Assembly (NCBI RefSeq): GCF_016482825.1
Contig: NZ_JAEMNV010000011.1
Coordinates: forward strand, 124,001-188,000
Length of the DNA: 64,000 nucleotides
Reading direction: 5' to 3'
Origin: Antrihabitans stalagmiti
GTDB lineage: Bacteria > Actinomycetota > Actinomycetes > Mycobacteriales > Mycobacteriaceae
The notes beneath the pieces were generated by a model that was not told the origin of the DNA, did no database searches, and saw nothing but the letters and a program-made list of their open reading frames with translations. Shown here piece after piece: positions 47,753-56,391 of this stretch; position 1 is the first letter of the stretch, and each line of letters begins with the position of its first letter. The position numbers were made by a program, and so were the translations under genes.

Positions 47753-48697
47753 TCAGTCTCCGCTCGCGCGGATCGCGGCATCGGCGGTGATCCGGCGACC
47801 TGCCTGCTGCAGGACCTCCCGGAGCCAGATGTGAGCCGGGTCCGCTCGAAAAGAGGGATGCCACCAGAATGCTTCCTTCAATGGCACGACGTCCCAGGGG
47901 CACGCCAAGATGCGAACACCGGCTGCGTCTGCGAGACGATGGGCGAGCTCAGCCTGCAATAGCGCCACCCGCGAGGTGCCCGCGACCAGAAACGGGACAG
48001 CGAGGAAGCTTTCTACGACGATCTGTATGTCCGGCTCTACGCCGATGATGCGGAGTTGTTGTGAGGCGGGCGTGAACGCGGTGGGCCGGGAGTAGGTCAC
48101 GACCCACGGCAGGGTTGCGACATCGTCGATGGTCAGGCTGTCCCCGACGCGGGAATTATCATGGGAGACAATGCAAACCCAGGAATCTTCGTAGAGGTCC
48201 ACCACAGGAATATCGCGAAGAAATCCGTGTGGCAGCACCATGCCGTCCACGCTTCGCAGGGTTTCGATCGCGTGGTCGACGTCGTGGGGGGTCTGTTGCT
48301 GAAATCGCAACCGGACACCGGGCGCATCCTGACCGATGACCGTCGCGACGTGATCCCCTAGGACGGTGGCACCGTAATCGGACACCACCAGAGTGAACTC
48401 GCGCTCAGCCGTGCGGGGATCGAAGTCGGGCACCGTGTCGAAAACTCGCTTGACGGCATTCACGGCGCCGGGTGTTCGCGACGCGAGCTGCTCCCCCAGC
48501 GGTGTGCGCTCGTAGCGATTTCCGTTGCGGCGCAACAGCTCGTCACCGAAGTGCCGTCGCAACCGTGCCAGCGCCGCGGAGACAGCGGGCTGACTCAGCC
48601 CGAGCCGCTCAGCAGCCCTCGTCACGTTACGTTCCGCGAGCAACGCGTCGAGGGACAGCAGCAGGTTGAGGTCGAGGTTTCGCAGGCTGCGCTCCAC
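47753..48697 (-). CDS. LysR-family regulator of the adjacent catabolic operon
   Basis: 314 residues. N-terminal HTH (LRNLDLNLLLSLDALLAERNVTRAAERLGLSQPAVSAALARLRRHFGDELL) in the NodD-like style, followed by the LysR substrate-binding domain (FTLVVSDYGATVLGDHVATVIGQDAPGVRLRFQQ). It is divergent from the flavin monooxygenase at 48836, the classic place for a LysR activator. The GTG at 48697 is chosen because a TATACT box ends six bases upstream, suggesting a leaderless mRNA; an ATG at 48730 is the alternative. Confidence 0.87.
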   Translation of the reverse strand: MERSLRNLDLNLLLSLDALLAERNVTRAAERLGLSQPAVSAALARLRRHFGDELLRRNGNRYERTPLGEQLASRTPGAVNAVKRVFDTVPDFDPRTAEREFTLVVSDYGATVLGDHVATVIGQDAPGVRLRFQQQTPHDVDHAIETLRSVDGMVLPHGFLRDIPVVDLYEDSWVCIVSHDNSRVGDSLTIDDVATLPWVVTYSRPTAFTPASQQLRIIGVEPDIQIVVESFLAVPFLVAGTSRVALLQAELAHRLADAAGVRILACPWDVVPLKEAFWWHPSFRADPAHIWLREVLQQAGRRITADAAIRASGD

Positions 48698-48703
48698 CCC
48701 GCA

Positions 48704-48804
48704 AGTATAAATGGCGTGGATACCTCTCATCGGCAACTCGCGCTTCCGTGATTGCTCTGGAACCTCCACAGTGGTGAGAGTCACAAATTCTTCAGCACTG
48801 TGAC
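48704..48804. promoter_or_regulatory. Divergent promoter region of LysR and the catabolic operon
   Basis: Minus-strand TATACT (48704-48709) lies six bases before the LysR GTG. Toward the operon there is an inverted repeat GTCACA (48780-48785) and TGTGAC (48799-48804) with a 13-base gap, about 32 bases before the monooxygenase start; this could be a LysR-type site. Assignments are by position only. Confidence 0.4.
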
Positions 48805-48835
48805 CTACCGCTCACTCTGGTCGATGGAGGCCTCG

Positions 48836-49966
48836 ATGTCCGCCGTGCGAAACGTCCTCGTCGTTGGCGCCGGCGCCGCCGGCACCGCGACAGCAATCCT
48901 GCTCGCCGAGCGTGGTGTTGCCGTCGACCTGATCGACGTCAAACCGGACATCGCTAAGCACGGCTCCGGAATCACACTGCAGGGCAATGCACTTCGCGTC
49001 TTGCGGCAACTCGGGGTCTGGAACGAGATAGAGATGAATGGCTACCCCTTCACGACATTGGGACTGCGGGCACCGGACCCGCACGGCACCCTTCTCGCCG
49101 AACTGGACGACGTACGTACCGGTGGCCCCGACTTGCCCGCCACTGTCGGAATGTATCGGCCGATCCTCGCGTCGATCCTCGTCGATCGCGCAGCACAGGC
49201 CGGCGCCACGGTGCGTTTCGGCACCACCTTCACGGCGTTGGTGCAAGACGCTGACGGCGTCGACGTCACCTTCGCGGACGGGTCGACCAGTCGATATGAC
49301 CTTGTCGTCGGTGCAGACGGCATCCGATCGTTCACTCGTCGCCAACTGGGCATCGAATTGGCCACCGAGAGCACCGGTATGGGCATCTGGCGGGTGTTCG
49401 CTCCCCGGCCGACATCGGTCACGCGCACCGATCTGTACTACGGCGGGCCCTGCTACATCGCCGGCTACTGCCCCACCGGTGAAGACTCGCTCTACGCGTA
49501 CCTGGTCGAGGAAGCACAGGACCGCAGCTCGCTGACTCCCGAGCAATCTCTCCACGTGGTCCGCGACCTTGCCGAGTCCTATCACGGACCGTGGGACGAG
49601 ATCCGCGACTCGATCACCGACCCGTCGAGAGTGAACTACACCTGGTTCGAAAAGCACCTTCTCGACGGGCCATGGAACCGTGGCCGGGTCGTACTGATCG
49701 GTGATGCCGCCCACACCTGCCCACCAACCCTCGCGCAAGGCGCAGCGCAGGCACTCGAAGATGCCGCAGTCCTGGCAGAGCTGCTCCTCGCCGCCGACGC
49801 ACTCACCGACGACCTGTGGGCCACGTTCACCGACCGCCGCGCGAAGCGGGTCGGCACGGTTGTCGAGGCATCACTGCAGCTCGGCCGATGGTTGCTCGAT
49901 CACGAACAAGGCGACGTCCCCGGTCTCATGGCCAGCGTGTCCCACCTGCTCGCCACCCCAGCCTGA
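48836..49966 (+). CDS. FAD-dependent aromatic monooxygenase (PHBH fold)
   Basis: 376-residue class A flavoprotein monooxygenase. FAD motif VLVVGAGAAGTATAILLAERGVAVDLID, the DG motif DLVVGADGIRSFTR, and the FAD-phosphate motif GRVVLIGDAAHTCPPTLAQGAAQALEDA are all intact. It hydroxylates an activated aromatic ring with NAD(P)H and O2. The ATG at 48836 has GGAGG six bases upstream. First gene of a nine-gene operon extending to 57170. Substrate unknown. Confidence 0.9.
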   Translation: MSAVRNVLVVGAGAAGTATAILLAERGVAVDLIDVKPDIAKHGSGITLQGNALRVLRQLGVWNEIEMNGYPFTTLGLRAPDPHGTLLAELDDVRTGGPDLPATVGMYRPILASILVDRAAQAGATVRFGTTFTALVQDADGVDVTFADGSTSRYDLVVGADGIRSFTRRQLGIELATESTGMGIWRVFAPRPTSVTRTDLYYGGPCYIAGYCPTGEDSLYAYLVEEAQDRSSLTPEQSLHVVRDLAESYHGPWDEIRDSITDPSRVNYTWFEKHLLDGPWNRGRVVLIGDAAHTCPPTLAQGAAQALEDAAVLAELLLAADALTDDLWATFTDRRAKRVGTVVEASLQLGRWLLDHEQGDVPGLMASVSHLLATPA

Positions 49967-49995
49967 CCCCACAGCGACTCACAGGAGCACCTTTC

Positions 49996-50283
49996 ATGAT
50001 CATCATCACCGGCTCGGCCCGCGCACTACCAGGTCGCCGCGACCAACTCGTGGCCGCTTCCATCGACATCGTCGCCGCGACACGGGCTGACGACGGCTGC
50101 TTGTCCTACGGCTTCTACGCGAACCTCACCGACCCAGAACTCATTGTGAGCGTTGAGGTCTGGCGCGACCAAGCCGCGCTCGACGAACACATGGGACACG
50201 CACACACGACCGACTTCCTCGCCGTCGCCGGCACGGTCGTCGACGGCGAACCCGACATGGACATCCAGACCCACACCAGCTGA
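49996..50283 (+). CDS. Antibiotic biosynthesis monooxygenase (ABM) domain protein
   Basis: 95-residue ferredoxin-like-fold protein. RDQLVAASIDIVAATRADDGCLSYGFYANLTDP followed by SVEVWRDQAALDEHMGHAHTTDF is the YgiN/ActVA-Orf6 pattern. Such cofactor-free proteins oxidise hydroquinones or polycyclic phenols to quinones, or scavenge toxic quinols. Its place between two flavin monooxygenases suggests work on a hydroxylated ring intermediate. GGAG nine bases upstream. Confidence 0.87.
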   Translation: MIIITGSARALPGRRDQLVAASIDIVAATRADDGCLSYGFYANLTDPELIVSVEVWRDQAALDEHMGHAHTTDFLAVAGTVVDGEPDMDIQTHTS

Positions 50284-50313
50284 ACCACAACAACGGAACG
50301 CAGGCAGATCACC

Positions 50314-51546
50314 ATGAGCACGAACGCTTTTCGACCCGGCAAAGTCATCGTTATCGGTGCCGGACCCGCCGGCATGGCCACCGCATTGTCGGTCCACCAA
50401 GCAGGTCACCAGGTGACCTTGCTCGAGCGCTACCGGGAAGCGCGCCCGGCGGGCAACATCCTGAACCTGTGGCCGCCGCCGATCAAAGCACTCGGCCTGC
50501 TCGGCGTGGACATCGACGACCTGGGCGCGCCCTGCTATTCGGAGTTTCGCCGGGCGGACGGTCGCCGTCGAGTCGCGGTCAATCTGCCCGACGAGGTGGT
50601 GCGCGACTACGGCGGTGGCTTCATCGGCCTCCTGCGCCCGGAGCTCTACCAGCGTCTGCTCGCTGCCATGCCCCCTGGCGTGCTTCAGCTCAACCGGGCC
50701 GTGGACGGCTTCGAGCAGGACGAGACGGGCGTCCGCGTGCATATGGCCGATGGCGAGGTCCTCGAGGCCGATGTCCTGGTGGGCGCCGACGGAATCGACT
50801 CGATTGTGCGCCGCACACTCTGGGGGGACTCGCCCAAGCGTGAGCACAACCTGCACATCTTCGGCGGTTACACCTTCGACGACGACATAGACGCCGAGCG
50901 CGGACTCTGCGTCGTCTCACACGACCGGACCATCCAGGGCAGCTGGACCTCGATCCGTAACAAGGGCCGCAACGGTTTCCAGTGGTGGGTCCTAGGCGAG
51001 CACAACGCCGAAGACGAGTTCACCGGTGACCTGCACGCGACCGCCACCCGGATGGGTGCTGGCTTCACTGCGCCACTGCCACAACTCATCTCGACGACCG
51101 ATCCAGCACACGTGCAACGGTGGGTGCTACGCGACCGCAAGCCTCTCAAACAGTGGTCGAAAGGCCGCGCAACCCTCGTCGGCGACGCAGCACACTCGAC
51201 CTCCCCCTACGCCGCCTACGGCGCCGGCATGGCGACCGAGGACGGATACTTCCTCGGCCGCCGCCTCGCAGGAGTGGATCTCTCCGACCAAGCAGCGGTA
51301 CGCACGGTCCTCGACGCCTTCGAGGCACCGCGCAAACCGCACACCGCCCGCCAGTCCCAGCAGGCTTATGTCCTCGGGCAGGTGTTCCACCGCGCCCCGC
51401 GTCCACTACAACCCGTCCGCGACCTGATCCTCGACCACACACCCCTCCTGCAGAAGGCGGTCGGTGAATCGTCCCCGCGCGAAATCCTCAGCCAGATAGC
51501 CGAAATCGATCGCGTGGAAGAACAGTTCCGCCGAATCGTTCGCTGA
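50314..51546 (+). CDS. Second FAD-dependent aromatic monooxygenase
   Basis: 410 residues, class A flavin monooxygenase. VIVIGAGPAGMATALSVHQAGHQVTLLER, LVGADGIDSIVRRTLWG and ATLVGDAAHSTSPYAAYGAGMATEDG mark FAD binding. It differs from the gene at 48836 in the middle (substrate) domain (NILNLWPPPIKALGLLGVDIDDLG), so two successive hydroxylations are likely, rather than a gene duplication with the same substrate. The C-terminal ~60 residues form a helical extension. Confidence 0.9.
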   Translation: MSTNAFRPGKVIVIGAGPAGMATALSVHQAGHQVTLLERYREARPAGNILNLWPPPIKALGLLGVDIDDLGAPCYSEFRRADGRRRVAVNLPDEVVRDYGGGFIGLLRPELYQRLLAAMPPGVLQLNRAVDGFEQDETGVRVHMADGEVLEADVLVGADGIDSIVRRTLWGDSPKREHNLHIFGGYTFDDDIDAERGLCVVSHDRTIQGSWTSIRNKGRNGFQWWVLGEHNAEDEFTGDLHATATRMGAGFTAPLPQLISTTDPAHVQRWVLRDRKPLKQWSKGRATLVGDAAHSTSPYAAYGAGMATEDGYFLGRRLAGVDLSDQAAVRTVLDAFEAPRKPHTARQSQQAYVLGQVFHRAPRPLQPVRDLILDHTPLLQKAVGESSPREILSQIAEIDRVEEQFRRIVR

Positions 51547-51574
51547 CCGCCGAACCCAAACGAAAGCACCCGAG

Positions 51575-52513
51575 ATGAACGAGCGACTGATCACCCACCT
51601 GCGGCACGTCGACCTGGCCGTGCCCGACTACGACAAACAACTCGAGTTCTACACCAACACGTGGGGCCTCGAACCCGAGACCACCGACGACGGCATCGCG
51701 TTTCTCGCGGCTGCGGGATCTCCGGAGCAGTACTCCGTTCGGCTCCGCAAAGCCGACGAGAAACGGCTCGACCTGATCTCGTTCGGCGCGGCCACCGCCG
51801 GCGACGTCGACGCCATGGCCGACCGACTCGGCAGCGCCGGAGTGCAGTTGGTCTCCGAGCCAGACAAACTCCAGACTCCCGGCGGCGGGTACGGCTTCCG
51901 CTTCTTCGACAACGACGGCCGCACGATCGAGGTCTCCTCCGACGTCGCCGTCCGCCAACACCGCAAAGTCGAAGAGGGCGAATCGATTCCGGTCAAACTG
52001 TCGCACGTGGTGATCAACTCGCCCAATCCCGAAGCGACAGTGGCCTTCTACCAGCAGCATCTGGCTTTCGCACTGTCGGACACGCTGATGTCGCCGCACA
52101 TGGGCGAGGTCATGTGGTTCATGCGCACCAACATCTATCACCACAGTCTCGCGATCGCCCGTGGCCCGCACGTCTCGTTGCACCACGCTTCGTTCGAACT
52201 GCGTGGCATCGACGAATACATGCGCGGCACCGGCCGTCTACTCCGCGCCGGCGTCGAGAAGGTCTGGGGTCCCGGCCGACACATGGCCGGCAACAACACC
52301 TTCAGCTACTTCCTCGACCCGCACGGCAACACCATCGAATACACCACCGAACTCGAGCAACTCGACGAGGACACCTGGCACCCCCACCTCTACGACTTCT
52401 CCGACCCGATGGTCACCGACCAATGGGGCACGGCGAACCCGATGAGTGAGTTCGTCGCGAAGAAGTCCTTCAACGACCCCGACCGCGGCGTCTTCGTTGC
52501 ACCCCCGGTCTGA
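51575..52513 (+). CDS. VOC-family extradiol ring-cleavage dioxygenase
   Basis: 312 residues with two vicinal-oxygen-chelate domains, the size of type I extradiol dioxygenases. Fe(II) ligands can be placed in the C-terminal domain: His in KLSHVVINSP, His in VSLHHASFELRG, and Glu in GNTIEYTTELEQL. It should cleave a dihydroxylated ring next to the hydroxyls (meta cleavage). The exact substrate is not predictable; it is not clearly BphC- or catechol 2,3-dioxygenase-like. Confidence 0.87.
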   Translation: MNERLITHLRHVDLAVPDYDKQLEFYTNTWGLEPETTDDGIAFLAAAGSPEQYSVRLRKADEKRLDLISFGAATAGDVDAMADRLGSAGVQLVSEPDKLQTPGGGYGFRFFDNDGRTIEVSSDVAVRQHRKVEEGESIPVKLSHVVINSPNPEATVAFYQQHLAFALSDTLMSPHMGEVMWFMRTNIYHHSLAIARGPHVSLHHASFELRGIDEYMRGTGRLLRAGVEKVWGPGRHMAGNNTFSYFLDPHGNTIEYTTELEQLDEDTWHPHLYDFSDPMVTDQWGTANPMSEFVAKKSFNDPDRGVFVAPPV

Positions 52514-52522
52514 GCGCGCCCG

Positions 52523-53500
52523 ATGAAGCTCGCAACCTACCTCGACGACACCGGTCGCGATCGCGTCGGTGTCGTGCAGAATGACCGAATCCATTCGCTC
52601 CCAAGCGAGTTGACGATGCGCGGACTGATCGACGCGGGCCTCGGCCACACCAGGTCACTGGGGAATGACGCGCTAGGTTCGCCGGGGGTTCCACTGGATT
52701 CCGTGCACTTGCTGCCACCTCTGGAACCTGCCAGCGTTCGTGACTTCGTCACATTCCAAGAGCACGTCGAGGGTGTGCGACGCAGCATCGACGGGATCGT
52801 CGGTGTCGCCGACGCGTGGTTCGACGCACCGACCTTCTATTTCACCAACCCGCACGCGATCCTGGGCACCGGCGCGCAGGTGCGTTTTCCGGCCTCCAGT
52901 GTCGACCGGGACTTCGAGCTCGAGGTCGCCGTCGTGGTGGGCCGCGGCGGGACATCGCTCGACGTCAGCACTGCTCGCGACCATGTGTTCGGATACACCA
53001 TCATGAACGACTGGTCGGCTCGTGACCTGCAGCGACGGGAGATGCAGGTCAGCCTCGGACCGGCCAAGGGCAAAGACTTCGCCACCACGCTCGGCCCCTG
53101 GATCGTCACCGCCGACGAACTCGATCCCTACCGCGACAGCGACGGTTTCCTGGATCTGTGGTGCTCGGCCGAGGTCAATGGCGCGCAGGTCGGTCGGGAC
53201 CTGTTGTCCAACATGGGTTGGACGTTCGAAACGATGATCGCCTACGCCTCCCGAGACAGCCGCGTCGTTCCCGGTGACGTGCTCGGGTCCGGAACAACCG
53301 GCAACGGTGGCTGCCTGGCCGAACTCTGGGGGCGCAACGGACGCCAAGACCCACCCGCACTGCGGGACGGGGATGTCGTCACGCTCACCGTTGAGGGCAT
53401 CGGCACACTCACCAACCGCGTCGGCACCGCCGGACCCGCCCCCGTCCTCCCGCCCGTACGTCGGCGCTCGGCCGAGCACGCCAGGTCGGTGGCGTCATGA
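52523..53500 (+). CDS. Fumarylacetoacetate hydrolase-fold protein
   Basis: 325 residues. The FAH catalytic core starts around residue 90; metal ligands are in DRDFELEVAVVVG (Glu, Glu) and the following MNDWSARDLQRREMQ with Asp. GPAKGKDFATTLGPWIVT is the typical oxyanion/specificity region. FAH-fold enzymes hydrolyse or decarboxylate ring-cleavage products (2-hydroxy-muconate or acylpyruvate types). The start lies nine bases after the dioxygenase stop; the stop overlaps the next ATG. Confidence 0.88.
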   Translation: MKLATYLDDTGRDRVGVVQNDRIHSLPSELTMRGLIDAGLGHTRSLGNDALGSPGVPLDSVHLLPPLEPASVRDFVTFQEHVEGVRRSIDGIVGVADAWFDAPTFYFTNPHAILGTGAQVRFPASSVDRDFELEVAVVVGRGGTSLDVSTARDHVFGYTIMNDWSARDLQRREMQVSLGPAKGKDFATTLGPWIVTADELDPYRDSDGFLDLWCSAEVNGAQVGRDLLSNMGWTFETMIAYASRDSRVVPGDVLGSGTTGNGGCLAELWGRNGRQDPPALRDGDVVTLTVEGIGTLTNRVGTAGPAPVLPPVRRRSAEHARSVAS

Positions 53501-54231
53501 TCGACCTGGGTGGTCGCGCGATCGTCGTCACCGGCGCAGCATCCGGCATCGGTGCCGCAGTCGCCGACCTGGTGGAGCAACTCGGCGCGACCACGATCCG
53601 CCTGGACCGCAGCGAGGCACCCGGCGTTCGCTCCTTCGACGTCAGTAGCGAATTACTTTGGCACCAGCTCGCGTCCGAACTCGACGCCGTTCACGGTCTG
53701 GTGAACAGCGCCGGAATCACCTGGCGCGCAAGGCTTTCAGACGTGACCCCGCAAGCGTTCGCCGACGTGCAGGCGGTCAACGTGCTCGGTCCCCTGCTCG
53801 GCATCCAGGCGCTGACTCCGCTGATGCCCCACGACGCGTCGATCGTGAATATCGGCTCGCTGGCCGCACTCCAAGGGCACTACCCCGTCGCCTACACCGC
53901 GAGCAAATGGTCGCTGCGCGGACTCACCCATGCCGCAGCTCTTGAACTGGGGTCGCGTGGAATCCGTGTCAACGCAGTACATCCCGGCTTCATCGACACC
54001 CCGATGACCGCCTCCGCACCGGAAGAGTTCCGTACGGCGTCGATCGACGCCACCGCGCTCGGTCGTGCCGGCCGCGTCGACGAGGTCGCCGCGGTCGTCG
54101 CGTTCCTCCTCTCCGACGCAGCGTCATTCGTGACCGGCGCCGAAATCCCCGTCGACGGTGGCGCCAGCTCACACGGCGGGGCCAAACCCATCTCCGACGC
54201 CCTGCGCCCCACCTACCGCTCACCCGTCTGA
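53497..54231 (+). CDS. SDR-family oxidoreductase (canonical)
   Basis: 244 residues with VVTGAASGIGAAVA, NSAG and the YTASK catalytic motif (GHYPVAYTASKWSLRGLTHAAALEL). Typical length and C-terminal VTGAEIPVDGGAS. It is coupled to the FAH gene by ATGA. Probably oxidises or reduces a hydroxy/keto group of a pathway intermediate. Confidence 0.88.
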   Translation: MIDLGGRAIVVTGAASGIGAAVADLVEQLGATTIRLDRSEAPGVRSFDVSSELLWHQLASELDAVHGLVNSAGITWRARLSDVTPQAFADVQAVNVLGPLLGIQALTPLMPHDASIVNIGSLAALQGHYPVAYTASKWSLRGLTHAAALELGSRGIRVNAVHPGFIDTPMTASAPEEFRTASIDATALGRAGRVDEVAAVVAFLLSDAASFVTGAEIPVDGGASSHGGAKPISDALRPTYRSPV

Positions 54232-54250
54232 CCAACCCGAAGGATCTCCG

Positions 54251-55405
54251 ATGTTCGAATACTTTCCCGGCAACTACGTATGGAACCTCGGCGTTGTCGC
54301 CGCACTCAACAGCGGCGGCACCATCGACGAGGTCGACCGCGCCTGTCGACCGATCCGCGACCTCGCTGCACAAGGCTCCGACGTCGGGACCAGCGAATTC
54401 ATGGCTTCCTGGGCCGCCGTCGCCGGTCAGCTCGAAGGGCAGGCCGGGGAGGCCGAGAAGGCCGGACATCTGCGAACCGCCGGCCAAAAATACTTGCGCG
54501 CAGCCAATTACCTCGCCCAAGCCGAACGCATGTTGAGCGCCAAGGATTCCGGCCGCGCCGATGTCTACCGCCATTGCCTCGACTTGGTCGAAAAGACGTG
54601 GTCGCTCCTCGACCCCGCCACCACACGTGTCGAGGTTGCCTACGAAAATAGTTCGCTACCAGCCTATTTCACCAACGCCTCTCCCGACGGGTCCCCAGTT
54701 CCGGTGATGATCATGTGGAACGGGCTCGACAGCACCAAAGAACACATGTACACCTCCGGATTCGCTGCCGAACTCGCCGCCCGCGGCATCTCCACCCTCA
54801 TGGTCGACTGCCCCGGCAGCGGCGAGGCACTGCGCCTGCGCGGCCTGACCGCACAAGTGGAGACCGAGCATTGGGCGAGCGCCTGCGTGGACTACCTCGA
54901 GACCCGCACCGATATCCGCGCCGACCGCATCGGGATCGTCGGCTGGTCCCTCGGCGGTTACTACGCACCCCGGGCGGCGGCGTTCGAGAAGCGACTCGCT
55001 TTGTGCGTCGCGTGGGGGGCGAACCACAACTGGGGCGCGGTGCAGAAGCGGCGCCTCGACCGGGAAGGCGAAAACCCCGTGCCGCACTACTGGGACCACG
55101 TCATGTGGGTCTGGGGCGAGACCGACCTGGACACCTTCATCGCGAATACCGAGGCCGTGCACCTCGATAGTGTCGTGGAGAAGATCACCGCACCGTTCCT
55201 CATCGCGCACGGCCAGAACGACCGACAGATCCCCGTCGAATACGCGCACCGCTCCTTCGACCAGGCCGTGAACAGCGCGAAACGCGAACTGCGCATCTTC
55301 ACACCAGAGGAAGGCGCCACCGAACACATCGGACTCGACCACCTCCCCCACGTCGGCGCATACATCGCGGACTGGATCACCGATACCTTCGCGGAGCTGA
55401 CATGA
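54251..55405 (+). CDS. Alpha/beta-hydrolase of the dihydroxypseudooxynicotine hydrolase/Ayg1-type
   Basis: 384 residues. An N-terminal helical domain of about 150 residues (MFEYFPGNYVWNLGVVAALNSGG...YLAQAERMLSA) precedes the hydrolase fold. The Ser nucleophile is in IVGWSLGGYYAPRAA, the Asp in AHGQNDRQIP, and the His in TEHIGLDHLPH. Members of this family hydrolyse C-C bonds next to a ketone, removing an acyl side chain from a hydroxylated ring. The family assignment is from remembered architecture. AAGGA six bases upstream of the ATG; stop overlaps the next start (ATGA). Confidence 0.8.
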   Translation: MFEYFPGNYVWNLGVVAALNSGGTIDEVDRACRPIRDLAAQGSDVGTSEFMASWAAVAGQLEGQAGEAEKAGHLRTAGQKYLRAANYLAQAERMLSAKDSGRADVYRHCLDLVEKTWSLLDPATTRVEVAYENSSLPAYFTNASPDGSPVPVMIMWNGLDSTKEHMYTSGFAAELAARGISTLMVDCPGSGEALRLRGLTAQVETEHWASACVDYLETRTDIRADRIGIVGWSLGGYYAPRAAAFEKRLALCVAWGANHNWGAVQKRRLDREGENPVPHYWDHVMWVWGETDLDTFIANTEAVHLDSVVEKITAPFLIAHGQNDRQIPVEYAHRSFDQAVNSAKRELRIFTPEEGATEHIGLDHLPHVGAYIADWITDTFAELT

Positions 55406-56391
55406 CGCCCGAAGAACTCGACCGCACCGATCCGGAGGCGGCGATCGCAGCAGCCGCAAAACGTGTCTCCAACTGGGGTCGGTGGGGTGGCGACGACGTC
55501 CGCGGCACCATGAACTTCCTCGACTCCGCGAAGCGGCGAGCGGCCGCCGACCTAGTCCGGACCGGTGAATCCTATTCTTTGTCACAGTCTTTCGACATGG
55601 ACGGACCGCAGAAAGGGTGGCGGCGACGCACAAACCCCATCCACACCATGCTCGATACCGGCACCGACGCCGTTGCGGGAGCGCAAGGCTTCCCGCACGG
55701 CATCGGCGGCGCCGACGACGTCATCGCGATGCCTCTGCAGTGCTCCACGCAGTGGGACGGATTGGGTCATATCTTCGACCACGGTGTGGCCTGGAACGGC
55801 CGACCTGCAGACAAGGTGGTCACCAGTCTCGGCGACGCGGTCACCGGGATCGAGACCATCGCAGACGTGGTCAGCGGACGGGGTGTCCTCCTCGACGTCG
55901 GCCGCGTCGTCGGTAACTCGCTGGGTATGGGTGACGAGCTTCCGGACGGTTTCGCGATCACCGAGAACCACCTGCAGGACACCATCGCAGCCCAAGGATC
56001 GTCATCGACGGTAGGTCGCGGCGACATCGTCGTCGTGCGCACCGGACGACTGGCCCGCGCACGGCGCGATGGCTGGGGCGACTACGCCGGAGGAGATTCA
56101 CCAGGCCTGTCGTTCACCACCGCCGACTGGCTACACCGCACCGAGATCGCAGCGATCGCCACCGACACCTGGGGTTTCGAAGTAAGACCCAACGAATTCG
56201 ACGTCGCCTTCCAACCATTGCATCAGGTCGCGATCCCGCACATCGGCCTCTTTCTCGGCGAGATGTGGGACCTTGACGCCCTGGCCGACGCTTGCGCAAC
56301 AGACGGCGTGTACGACTTCTTCCTCACCGCCGCACCACTTCCCGTCACCGGGGCGGTCGGCTCACCGGTCAACCCGATCGCCGTTCGATGA
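55402..56391 (+). CDS. Cyclase-family (kynurenine formamidase-like) metal hydrolase
   Basis: 329 residues. The N-terminal VSNWGRWGGDDVRGTMNFL and the motif LQCSTQWDGLGHIFDHGVAWNG are the variant HxGTHxDxPxH signature of PF04199-type proteins with a QWDGxxH metal site. Enzymes in this fold open amide or lactone bonds. In an aromatic pathway it might open a lactone or formyl intermediate. It starts in the ATGA overlap with the alpha/beta hydrolase and ends in another ATGA overlap. Confidence 0.83.
   Translation: MTPEELDRTDPEAAIAAAAKRVSNWGRWGGDDVRGTMNFLDSAKRRAAADLVRTGESYSLSQSFDMDGPQKGWRRRTNPIHTMLDTGTDAVAGAQGFPHGIGGADDVIAMPLQCSTQWDGLGHIFDHGVAWNGRPADKVVTSLGDAVTGIETIADVVSGRGVLLDVGRVVGNSLGMGDELPDGFAITENHLQDTIAAQGSSSTVGRGDIVVVRTGRLARARRDGWGDYAGGDSPGLSFTTADWLHRTEIAAIATDTWGFEVRPNEFDVAFQPLHQVAIPHIGLFLGEMWDLDALADACATDGVYDFFLTAAPLPVTGAVGSPVNPIAVR

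Noticed and set aside
47393-47962. 189-codon plus-strand open frame downstream of tRNA-Lys
   Set aside because: It is the antisense of the IclR remnant and the LysR 3' end. The minus strand explains the sequence better.
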